Origin: Deinococcus aetherius
GTDB taxonomy: Bacteria; Deinococcota; Deinococci; Deinococcales; Deinococcaceae
NCBI RefSeq assembly: GCF_025997855.1
Contig: NZ_AP026562.1
Span: 124,001 to 188,000, forward strand
Reading direction: 5' to 3'
Length of the DNA: 64,000 bases
Position numbers and translations under genes: made by a program. Shown here in pieces: positions 55,775 to 64,000 of the stretch (its first letter is position 1; every line of letters begins with the position of its first letter). Below the pieces are notes generated by a model, which was not told the DNA's origin, ran no database searches, and saw only the letters and a list, made by a program, of their open reading frames with translations.

Positions 55775-56678
55775 CGAACACCTCGCACAGCGTCTCCAGG
55801 ATGAGCCGCGCCGCGATCAAGGCGCTACGGCCCGAGGGATCGAGGTTCGGCGCGAGTTCCACGAGGTCGAGGCCGACCAGCGTGTGCCGCCGCACGGTCT
55901 CACGGATGACCCTCAGGGCGAGCGCGTAGGTGAAGCCGTCCGGCTCGGGGCTGCTCGTGCCCGGCAGCACGGCGGGGTCGAAGGCGTCCGCGTCCACGCT
56001 GAGGTAGACCGGACGCCCGGCGGGGAGCGCCCCCAGCACATCCCGGAAGAGGGCTTCGACCTCCTCCATCGGCACCAGCGTGTGCCCGCGTTCCCCCGCC
56101 GCCGCCACCGCCTCCGGGTCGTGTCTCAGCCCGCGCAGCCCCAGCGTGGTGATGTGAACGAGGTTGGGGAGGGCCTCCGCCGCCCGTCGGAAGGGGCTGG
56201 AGTTGCTGTAGCGCGTGTCGTTGCGCACGTCCGTGAAGTCGAGGTGCGCGTCGAGTTGGACGACGTGGAGGTCGGGCACGTCCCGAAAGGCGCACAGCAG
56301 CGGGAAGGTGACACTGTGGTCCCCACCGAGGAAGACGGGGAGGCGGCAGCGTGACCGGACCCGCCGGGCCGCCTCCATGATGCGTTCCCGCGCGAGTTCC
56401 GGCTCCAGGCTGGGGAGAACCACGTCCCCCGCGTCGGCAAAAGTTACGCCCACCAGGCGGGTCCGGCCGGACAGGTCGGTGAAGGGCGGAACGTAGCGCA
56501 GGCTGGCCTCCCGTAGCGCGCGGGGGGCGAAACGGGCCCCAGGCCGGAAACCCAGCGCGAGATCGAAGGGGATGCCCAGGACCGCCACGTCTGCACTCCA
56601 CTCATCCCCCGTCTCCACGGTGGGCGCGCGGGCAAAGGAGGCGATGCCGCCGTAGGGAAGGTGGGAGGGAGTGGTCAC
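55761..56678 (-). CDS. hutG: Formimidoylglutamase (arginase/agmatinase family)
   Basis: 305 aa, GTG 56678 with CCGGAGG six bases upstream. Manganese site of the ureohydrolase fold: VFLGGDHSVTFPLL, VVQLDAHLDF and LSVDADAFDP. Sequence also fits agmatinase, but first position in the hut operon favours hydrolysis of formiminoglutamate to glutamate and formamide. Formamide could then be used by the formamidase at 14081, linking two loci in this window (inference). Divergent from the Uma2 gene across about 100 bp. Confidence 0.85.
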   Translation of the reverse strand: MTTPSHLPYGGIASFARAPTVETGDEWSADVAVLGIPFDLALGFRPGARFAPRALREASLRYVPPFTDLSGRTRLVGVTFADAGDVVLPSLEPELARERIMEAARRVRSRCRLPVFLGGDHSVTFPLLCAFRDVPDLHVVQLDAHLDFTDVRNDTRYSNSSPFRRAAEALPNLVHITTLGLRGLRHDPEAVAAAGERGHTLVPMEEVEALFRDVLGALPAGRPVYLSVDADAFDPAVLPGTSSPEPDGFTYALALRVIRETVRRHTLVGLDLVELAPNLDPSGRSALIAARLILETLCEVFDASS

Positions 56679-56767
56679 GGAACCCTCCGGTAAATCGGGA
56701 GGACGTGGGCGGCCCCGTTTGGAGGAGTGCTCCCGCCTTGACCCCCAAACCTCCTCCCGCCCGCCTG

Positions 56768-56773
56768 TACCAT
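56768..56773 (+). promoter_or_regulatory. TANNNT -10 element of the Uma2 gene
   Basis: TACCAT followed by six bases (GTCCCC) and the ATG at 56780; leaderless-type arrangement. Confidence 0.5.
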
Positions 56774-56779
56774 GTCCCC

Positions 56780-57343
56780 ATGACGGACCCCGCGTTCCAG
56801 GCCATGAGCGTGGAGGAGTACCTGCGCTCGGAGGAGACGAGTCCCTACAAGCGCGAGTACGTGGGCGGCTTCGTGTACTCGCTGCACGGGCAGGCGGGGG
56901 TGAGCCAGCCGCACTCGCTGATCAGCATGAACATTGCCGGGACGCTCTTTCCCCAGGCTCGACGGCAGGGATGCCGCCTTCACCTGGCCGACATGCGCCT
57001 GCACGTGAATTCGACCATCGTCTACCCCGACGTGATGCTCGTCTGCGGCCAGGACATCCCGCACCCGCTGTACGAGACGGCCCCCTGCCTGCTGGTGGAG
57101 GTCCTCTCGCCGAGCACCGCCGCGAACGACCGGGTGGGCAAGTACGCGATGTACACGGGGCTGCCGGGCCTGCAAACGTACCTGATCGTGGAGCAGACCC
57201 AGCGGCGCGTCTACGAGTACCAGCGGGCGGGCGACGAGTGGCGGCTGCGCGAGGTGGCGGGGGCGGGTGAGGTGGGGGTGCCCTGCCTGGACCTGAGCCT
57301 GTCCCTCGACGACGTGTACGCTGGGGTGCTGGAGCCGCAGTAA
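56780..57343 (+). CDS. Uma2-family (DUF820) PD-(D/E)XK nuclease-fold protein
   Basis: 187 aa from ATG 56780, chosen for the -10 element six bases upstream. Features: MSVEEYLRSEETSPYKREYVGG, then LHVNSTIVYPDVMLVCG (Asp), LLVEVLSPSTAANDRVGKYAMY (Glu and Lys of the ExK site) and LQTYLIVEQTQRRVYEYQR. Deinococci and cyanobacteria carry many copies of this family, whose biological role is unclear. It lies alone on the plus strand between hutG and hutU, splitting the hut genes. It ends 2 bp before the hutU stop. Confidence 0.9.
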   Translation: MTDPAFQAMSVEEYLRSEETSPYKREYVGGFVYSLHGQAGVSQPHSLISMNIAGTLFPQARRQGCRLHLADMRLHVNSTIVYPDVMLVCGQDIPHPLYETAPCLLVEVLSPSTAANDRVGKYAMYTGLPGLQTYLIVEQTQRRVYEYQRAGDEWRLREVAGAGEVGVPCLDLSLSLDDVYAGVLEPQ

Positions 57344-57345
57344 CG

Positions 57346-59034
<1,689 letters not shown>

Positions 59035-59109
59035 GGGCGGTTCCTTTCGGGACGGGAAGGTTCTGAACTGCGCCCATCGTCCTCCAGTGACCCGACTCCC
59101 TCAACACAC

Positions 59110-59130
59110 TTTTCCGGATATGTCGGAAAA
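59110..59130. promoter_or_regulatory. Inverted repeat TTTTCCG-N7-CGGAAAA, likely IclR operator
   Basis: Perfect 7-bp arms around a 7-bp centre in the hutU-iclR divergent region, 16 bp before the regulator start. It overlaps the presumed -35 of the regulator gene. IclR regulators bind palindromes of this length and commonly repress both themselves and hut genes. Confidence 0.65.
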
Positions 59131-59134
59131 GAGC

Positions 59135-59140
59135 TAGGCT
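59135..59140 (+). promoter_or_regulatory. TANNNT -10 element of the hut IclR regulator
   Basis: TAGGCT followed by six bases (CTCCCC) and the GTG at 59147. The inverted repeat directly upstream suggests autoregulation. Confidence 0.55.
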
Positions 59141-59146
59141 CTCCCC

Positions 59147-59899
59147 GTGCCCAGAACCCTCTCCACCGTGGACGGTGCCGTGCGCGTACTGGAGGCCTTC
59201 GACGCCGACCACACGGAGTGGACGCTCTCCGGGCTGGCCGCCCACCTGGGAGAGCCGACCTCCACCCTGCATGAGCAACTCACGACGCTCGCGGCGAGCG
59301 GGTTGCTCGTGCGGGTCGGGCGGGGACGCTACCGGCTGGGGTGGCGGCTGCTGAAGCTCTCCAGCGCCCTGTACGGCAGCGTGCCGTGGTACGCGCCCGC
59401 CCACGACGCGATGAACGCACTGGCGCGCGGCACGCACCTGCTGGCCTTTCTGAGCGTGCTGGAGCGGGACCGGGGGGGCGGCGCCCGCGTTCTGTGCATC
59501 GCGCGCTCGGTGCAGGGCCGCGACGGGCCCCCGGTGGCGGGCGAGACGCAGTTCGAGCTGCCGCCCCACGCCAGCGCGAGCGGCAAGCTGCTGTATGCCC
59601 TGCACGGCCTGGACCCCCCCGGGGACGCCCCCCGCTTCACGCCCTTCACCCTCGGGACCTCCTGGGAGGCGGAGGCCGAGGGAATCCGCGCGGCAGGGCT
59701 CGCCGTCACGCGGGACGAGTGGGCCCTCGGCACCGGCGGGCTGGCCGTGCCCCTGCGGGGAGCGGGGGGTGAGGTGCTGGGGGCGCTGGGCGTCAGCTTT
59801 CCCAGCACCCGGCGGCGCGACCAGGAGGGCCTGATCCGCCGCCTCCGCGACGCCGCCGACGGGGTGGCCTGGACGCTCGGGCACCGCCCCAGGGGGTGA
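59147..59899 (+). CDS. IclR-family transcriptional regulator of histidine utilisation
   Basis: 250 aa. N-terminal winged helix: TVDGAVRVLEAFDADHTEWTLS, GLAAHLGEPTSTLHEQLTTLAASGLLVR, YRLGWRLLKLSSAL. C-terminal effector domain: LPPHASASGKLLYAL, AAGLAVTRDEWALGTGGLAVPLRG and EVLGALGVSFPS, all typical of IclR. Divergent from hutU with the palindrome at 59110 between them, so it most likely controls hut expression in response to urocanate or a related intermediate. Intact, unlike the other IclR gene in this window. Confidence 0.9.
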   Translation: MPRTLSTVDGAVRVLEAFDADHTEWTLSGLAAHLGEPTSTLHEQLTTLAASGLLVRVGRGRYRLGWRLLKLSSALYGSVPWYAPAHDAMNALARGTHLLAFLSVLERDRGGGARVLCIARSVQGRDGPPVAGETQFELPPHASASGKLLYALHGLDPPGDAPRFTPFTLGTSWEAEAEGIRAAGLAVTRDEWALGTGGLAVPLRGAGGEVLGALGVSFPSTRRRDQEGLIRRLRDAADGVAWTLGHRPRG

Positions 59900-60045
59900 G
59901 GCATGAAGACCCCGAAGGACTCAGTGCGGCTCCTGAACATGGCAGGACACCGGGTCCTTCACGGGAGGTGGTGCCGACGGGTTCCGCTGCTCCGGGGAGG
60001 ACGGCAGGAAGCCGTGGCAAAAGCCCGACTTCACCCTGCGGACGC

Positions 60046-60540
60046 CTACGAGGCCTGCGGGTTGACGACCTGCTCGGCGAGTTGGGTCATCTGCTGATCC
60101 TGCTCCTTGCGTTCGGCGAGCACCTGCCCCATCTGCTCGGCGGCTTCCTGGTTGCCCAGGGCCTGCGCGTAGGAGCGCAGGGTGCCGTAGGCGGCCATGT
60201 AGTAGTGCAGGGCGATCTGCCCCGACGCGATGATCCCCGCGTCGCGCGTGTCGGCGTCGGGAGCCTCACTCATGATGCGCTGACCGGCCTCCAGGATGCC
60301 GCGCATGATGGGGTTGTCGATGCCTTCTGTGGACGCGCCCGCCTGCCCCATGGCCTGTTCCAGGCGCTGAATCTGCCCCTGCGCCCGCTGCGTCTGGTCT
60401 TGCAGGAGCTGCTGGAGCTGGGGATCCGAAGCGTTCCGCGCGATCTCCTGCGCGGCCTGGAGGCCCTGCTGCTCGGCGCTGTACACCGCCTGCAACCCCT
60501 GAACGAACAATTGCTGGAGTCCCTGCCCTTGCATCGCCAT
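60046..60540 (-). CDS. DUF892/YciF-type ferritin-like stress protein
   Basis: 164 aa, ATG 60540 after GCGGGAG. All-helical: LQQLFVQGLQAVYSAEQQGLQAAQ, DPQLQQLLQDQTQRAQGQIQRLEQ, IMRGILEAGQRIMSEAPDADTRDAGIIASGQIALHYYMAAYGTL and AAEQMGQVLAERKEQDQQMTQLA. Glu and His at ferritin-like spacing (EQQ, HYYMAAY) suggest a di-iron site. YciE/YciF proteins are stress-induced, function unclear; deinococci have several. It lies alone on the minus strand, with 146 bp of empty sequence after the IclR gene and 269 bp upstream without a clear gene. Confidence 0.8.
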   Translation of the reverse strand: MAMQGQGLQQLFVQGLQAVYSAEQQGLQAAQEIARNASDPQLQQLLQDQTQRAQGQIQRLEQAMGQAGASTEGIDNPIMRGILEAGQRIMSEAPDADTRDAGIIASGQIALHYYMAAYGTLRSYAQALGNQEAAEQMGQVLAERKEQDQQMTQLAEQVVNPQAS

Positions 60541-60809
60541 AACTCCCGCCTCTCTGCGCCCCCTCGGGGACACCCGGCGAGCTTGCCGCCGATGGTCCGG
60601 GCCGTTTGCACGCCCGCGCGCAATCTTGCTGAAGGGTAAAGCGCTGGGGACGAGGCTGTCTCGGTCCCTGCCTGAACGCTCCGCCCCGTCAACAGCCAAG
60701 GTGGCTTCACGGCTTTCCGAACGTCCGGTCACGACAAGCGAGGATGGTCAGGGGGCTGGTTGCCGCGCCACACGGCCCCGTCACGAACCCCTTCATCAGG
60801 AGGCCCACC

Positions 60810-60968
60810 ATGACCCAGCCCCAGGAAGACGACTCTCAACTCTCCGAAACGGCCCCCGGGGAGGACCAATCTTCGACAGACGACCCGACCTCCGCCGATG
60901 CCGACGAGCAGGGGGAGGGCGGCCAGCACGGCAGACCCTCGGACGACTCCGACCCGGGGCACAGTTGA
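60810..60968 (+). CDS. Small acidic hydrophilic protein
   Basis: 52 aa, ATG 60810 with CAGGAGG eight bases upstream. Composition is Asp/Glu/Ser/Gln-rich, with no hydrophobic core (QEDDSQLSETAPGEDQSS, DSDPGHS), so intrinsically disordered. Similar tiny acidic proteins are common next to stress genes in deinococci and may act as hydration or desiccation protectants; that is a guess. Third-position G/C bias and a good ribosome site support real coding. Confidence 0.6.
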   Translation: MTQPQEDDSQLSETAPGEDQSSTDDPTSADADEQGEGGQHGRPSDDSDPGHS

Positions 60969-61029
60969 GGAAAGAGGCGCCCCGCCCGCGTGAATTCCCA
61001 CTCCCGGGGAGGAGCGGAAATTGCTCGCC

Positions 61030-62730
61030 TCAGTCGGCGGCGACGCAGGTTTCGGCGAACGCCCGTCCGGCCTCGAGTTGGCCCAGCACGTCGAGGGCGA
61101 GGCGCCAGAGGAGTTCGGGCACCGTCTGGAAGGCGTAGGGGGCGTGGATGCGCTCCAGCCGCTGGTGGTAGTCCCGCCCCCAGGGGCCGATGTTGACGAC
61201 GGGGAACTCCAGGGCGTCCTCCGGCACGGGGTCCACGTGGGCGGGGTGCGGCGTGTGGGCCGCCACGCAGTCCCGCTCGCACGGGTCCGCCGCCTGCCCC
61301 AGGAAGCTCATGTCCGAAATTCCCGCGAAGTAGCCCCGCACGCGCAGGCTCTCGCCCGTATCGCGGGAGAGCCTGGCCGTGTGTCGCTCGACGGCTTCCC
61401 AAAGCACCCCATCGGCGAGACGTTCCGACAGGTGAGAGGCCGGGTAGTGCAGCGCCCCGAAGCCCAGGATGATCGCCGGACCCTCCAGCCCCGCCAGCCC
61501 CAGCAGCGCCACTGTGATCTCGCGGCTGGCGCGCAGGGGGTCGGGGCCGGGAGGACAGGCGGCGATGACGGCCCGCGTGGCCTCCACGCCCACACGCGCC
61601 TCCGCCCGACACCGCAGCTCGCCGAAGGTCAGCACGGGGGGGATTTGACACCCCAGGGACACGGCGTTGAGGCTCCCCGCCCGGGCAGCGCGGGTCCCGA
61701 AATCACGGGCGGCCTGTTTGGCCACGTCGCGCGCCACCTCGGTGAACAGGGCGAGCACCTCGCTGGGGGTGCGGCGCAGGGTCAGGACGTTGAAGGCGCA
61801 CCACACCCAGGCCGGGGTGGTCACGTCGTAGCCGCTACGGCTGTCGCGCAGTTCCAGGCAGGCGGGCGCGGCGGCCCGCTCGTCTCCCACCTCCTCGGCG
61901 AGGTCGGGCGAGGCCTCCACCCGCCGCAGGAGTTCGGCGGCGAGCAGGGAAGCGCTCACCCCGTCAAAGGGGTAGGCCGCGTGGGTGGGCCGCCCCACCA
62001 CGAGCGCCGAGAGCAACACCTTGCCCACCGTCCCCAGGTACGCCGCGCGCCCCTCCTCGCCGCTCCCCACGTCGGCGGTGGCGTCGAGGTTCAGGCCCGC
62101 CACGATCTCCAGCCCCAGCTCGCGGGCGAGCCCCGGCAGGTCGTGGGCCACCGCCCGCGCCCCGCTGGAGCGGCCCTCCTCGTCCGGGGTGGCGACGAGC
62201 AGGAGGTGGCCGGGCCGCTCGCCCAGGGGCAGGCGGCTGTAGCGCTCCAGCACCGCGAGCCCGGCGGCCAGCCCGCCCTTCATGTCGAGGAGGCCCCGCC
62301 CCGGCAGGAACTCCCCACCCGCCAGGTCCGCGAGCGCGAGCCGTTCGGCGGCCCCCAGCGTCTCTCCCTCCGACAGGCTGCGGGTGATCTGCTCGGCGAG
62401 CGCCCGGGCGTCCCCCGCAAGAGGCTGCCACTCCCCGTAGTCGTCGGTGCCCACGGTGTCGTAGTGCCCGGCAAGCAAGACGGTCCGCGCGCCCTGCCCC
62501 CGCACGAGCGCGTAGAGGTTCCATGCCCCGTGCCCCGACCGCGCCGGACTCAGCCACACGTCCTCCGGGTGATCCACAAACCCCGGCCAGCTCCGCACCT
62601 CGGCCAGCAGCCGCCCCGCGAACTCCGCCTCCCCCAGTGTCCCCGTCACGCTGGGCCAGCTCGTCAGCAGGAGAGCGAGGTCGCGGGTCCGGTCAAACCA
62701 GTCGGAGTGGACGGGGGCGGATTGGGTCAT
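61030..62730 (-). CDS. rocB: RocB-like M20-family metallopeptidase
   Basis: 566 aa, ATG 62730. M20 di-zinc site: VLLAGHYDTVGTDDYG (His, Asp), LPGRGLLDMKGGLAAG (bridging Asp), VATPDEEGRSSGARA (Glu pair) and LNLDATADVG. Longer than ordinary M20 carboxypeptidases and similar in layout to Bacillus RocB of arginine catabolism, whose exact reaction is unknown. The lid domain contains VGRPTHAAYPFDG. Divergent from a LysR regulator 140 bp away. Symbol assigned by family resemblance. Confidence 0.82.
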   Translation of the reverse strand: MTQSAPVHSDWFDRTRDLALLLTSWPSVTGTLGEAEFAGRLLAEVRSWPGFVDHPEDVWLSPARSGHGAWNLYALVRGQGARTVLLAGHYDTVGTDDYGEWQPLAGDARALAEQITRSLSEGETLGAAERLALADLAGGEFLPGRGLLDMKGGLAAGLAVLERYSRLPLGERPGHLLLVATPDEEGRSSGARAVAHDLPGLARELGLEIVAGLNLDATADVGSGEEGRAAYLGTVGKVLLSALVVGRPTHAAYPFDGVSASLLAAELLRRVEASPDLAEEVGDERAAAPACLELRDSRSGYDVTTPAWVWCAFNVLTLRRTPSEVLALFTEVARDVAKQAARDFGTRAARAGSLNAVSLGCQIPPVLTFGELRCRAEARVGVEATRAVIAACPPGPDPLRASREITVALLGLAGLEGPAIILGFGALHYPASHLSERLADGVLWEAVERHTARLSRDTGESLRVRGYFAGISDMSFLGQAADPCERDCVAAHTPHPAHVDPVPEDALEFPVVNIGPWGRDYHQRLERIHAPYAFQTVPELLWRLALDVLGQLEAGRAFAETCVAAD

Positions 62731-62776
62731 GGGGGGCTCCTGAGCGAAAATGAGAGAGATTAGGAAGAGGATACGT

Positions 62777-62792
62777 AGGCTTCATCAAGCCT
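62777..62792. promoter_or_regulatory. Inverted repeat AGGCTT-CATC-AAGCCT, possible LysR site
   Basis: Perfect 6-bp arms with a 4-base centre midway between the rocB-like and lysR starts, the usual place for a LysR binding site. Could alternatively be a transcript hairpin. Confidence 0.4.
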
Positions 62793-62870
62793 CGACCCGA
62801 GCTTAATCCCTCTGCTCAGAACTGTGTGGACGAACACTTATCTGCGGAAGAGCTGCTATGAATAAAACTG

Positions 62871-63740
62871 ATGGCCGACGGTGGTCCCACCCTGACGCAT
62901 CTGCGCGTTTTCCTCGCCGTGGTGCGGACGGGGAGCTTCAGCACCGCCGCCGTGGAGCTGGACCTCACCCAATCGGGGGTAAGCCACAACGTCAAGCAGC
63001 TTGAGCAACTTCTAGGCGTGGCGCTGCTGCACCGGGGAGCCGGGGGCGCTCGGCCCACCTCCGGGGGCCTGCGGGTGGCCGAGCTGGCGCAGCAGATGCT
63101 GGAACTCGCGGGGCAACTGCCCGCCGCCGCGCGTGCCGAGGTGCCCCTCAACGGGCTGGTGCGGATCGCCAGTTTTCCCAGCCTGGCCGGGCAACTCCTG
63201 CCGGGCGTGGTGGCCCGGATGCGCGAACTGCACCCCGGGGTCGAGGTGCAGGTGCAAGACGCGTACCTGGAGCGCGACGCGGTGGACGCGGCGGTCCTCA
63301 CCCTCCAGGCGGACGTGGGGCTCACCCAGCTTCCAGCGCACCCCCGCCTGCTGCCCACCCCCATCGGCGAGGACCCCTACGACCTGCTGCTCCCCCGGGG
63401 ATGGGAGGAGGCGGGTGTCTGGAACCGCCCCTACATCCACCTCGGCTCGGCCCGGGAGGACTTCGTGCTCCGGGCGCTGGGGCGGGCGGGCGTCCAACTG
63501 CGGCCCGCCCTGACCCTGACGACCGAGGGCGCGATCCTGGCGATGGTGGCGCGTGGGCTGGGCTTCTCGGTCCTGCCGCGCCTCGCGCTCGGCGAGCTGC
63601 CCCCCGGGGTCAGGCGGGCGGCCCTCCCCTTGCCTCTCGCCCGCACCCTGGGCACGGTCCACCGTCCCGGCGCCCTCACCCCCGCGACCCGGGCCGTGCT
63701 GGGGTTGCTGTGGGAGTCCCGTCTGCTCTCCCAGGGTTGA
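62871..63740 (+). CDS. LysR-family transcriptional regulator
   Basis: 289 aa, ATG 62871, preceded by a TATGAA -10-like element 8 bases upstream and no ribosome site. Winged helix: LTHLRVFLAVVRTGSFSTAA, LTQSGVSHNVKQLEQLLG (recognition helix) and ALLHRGAGGARPTSGGLRV. Effector domain: LVRIASFPSLAGQLLPGVVARMRELHPGVEVQV, VGLTQLPAHPRLL, LRALGRAGVQL and GAILAMVARGLGFSVLPRLALGE. Divergent from the RocB-like gene, which it probably controls. Its stop is 4 bp from that of the convergent permease gene. Confidence 0.9.
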   Translation: MADGGPTLTHLRVFLAVVRTGSFSTAAVELDLTQSGVSHNVKQLEQLLGVALLHRGAGGARPTSGGLRVAELAQQMLELAGQLPAAARAEVPLNGLVRIASFPSLAGQLLPGVVARMRELHPGVEVQVQDAYLERDAVDAAVLTLQADVGLTQLPAHPRLLPTPIGEDPYDLLLPRGWEEAGVWNRPYIHLGSAREDFVLRALGRAGVQLRPALTLTTEGAILAMVARGLGFSVLPRLALGELPPGVRRAALPLPLARTLGTVHRPGALTPATRAVLGLLWESRLLSQG

Positions 63741-63744
63741 TTCC

Positions 63745-64000
63745 CTACTTGACCGCCCCCTCCAGCCCGCGCATGAAGAACCGCTGGGCGAAGAGGAAGA
63801 GCAGCAGGATGGGCACCATCATGATCACCGCCCCCGCCGCCGTGTTGAAGATGTTGTCGTTGAAGGCCCCCTTGAGCTTGAGCATCTCGACCGCGAGCGG
63901 GAACTTGTCCTGCGCCCCGGTGAGGGCGATGGACGGCCAGAAGTAGGAGTTCCAGGTGTTCACCAGCGTGAAGATCGAGAGAGCCGCGATGCTCGGCACC
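63745..64000 (-). CDS. Carbohydrate ABC importer permease, MalG type (5' part beyond window)
   Basis: Only the last 84 or so codons are inside the window; the frame is open at base 64000. It shows the end of a MalG/UgpE permease: IAALSIFTLVNTWNSYFWPS (membrane segment after the EAA loop), IFNTAAGAVIMMVPILLLFLF and RFFMRGLEGAVK, the usual C-terminus of this family. Substrate cannot be told. Confidence 0.88.
   Translation of the reverse strand, partial: VPSIAALSIFTLVNTWNSYFWPSIALTGAQDKFPLAVEMLKLKGAFNDNIFNTAAGAVIMMVPILLLFLFAQRFFMRGLEGAVK

Overview
The window looks like a stretch of a Deinococcus-type chromosome. Base composition is very high in G+C with strong third-position G/C bias. Many genes have a TANNNT -10 element exactly 6 nt before the start codon, the leaderless layout known from deinococci. 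The gene mix (P450s, hut genes, c-di-GMP proteins, DUF892 protein, Uma2 protein) also fits. The species cannot be named from the sequence alone.

Layout. 1-8930 is a complete L-rhamnose locus: a leftward operon of a decayed DeoR repressor, rhaI and a bifunctional aldolase/dehydrogenase, divergent from a rightward operon of mutarotase and ABC importer, ending at a strong terminator. 9079-14995 holds a P450 that meets, with no gap, a four-gene leftward operon (formamidase, APC permease, glutamine synthetase-like ligase, amidohydrolase). 15236-16719 has a tyrosine recombinase with small neighbours. 16798-19902 is a P450 divergent from an aldehyde dehydrogenase. 20216-20953 encodes a microbial rhodopsin with a rare T-T-Q motif. 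21048-23595 has an unknown protein and a GGDEF/HD-GYP protein. 23834-30180 is accessory-looking: vapBC, then a large nitrilase-fold protein in an apparent operon with a STAND-type NTPase carrying TPR-like repeats.

30452-37116 is a branched-chain amino-acid-type (Liv) ABC operon with two tandem binding proteins, led by its own GntR regulator and a perfect 14-bp palindrome. 37193-40483 has DNA polymerase IV, an alditol oxidase-like flavoprotein and a secreted alpha/beta-hydrolase-fold protein lacking its triad. 40656-45674 has two PAS-GGDEF-EAL proteins in a row. 46151-48910 has an IclR pseudogene and a two-component system, divergent from two DUF3500 proteins and a HupE/UreJ membrane protein (49069-52930). 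52946-59899 is histidine utilisation: hutG-hutI-hutH and hutU leftward, split by a Uma2 gene on the other strand, with a divergent IclR regulator and operator-like inverted repeat. The right end has a DUF892 protein, a tiny acidic protein, a RocB-like peptidase with a divergent LysR regulator, and the 3' end of a MalG-type sugar permease.

Overall this is a catabolic and signalling region: rhamnose, amides/amines, amino acids and histidine feed central metabolism, interspersed with c-di-GMP turnover, light sensing or ion pumping, and a possible defence or stress island. The most unusual items are the rhodopsin, the nitrilase/STAND pair, the DUF3500/HupE cluster, and several genes that keep their fold but have lost key residues or reading frame.
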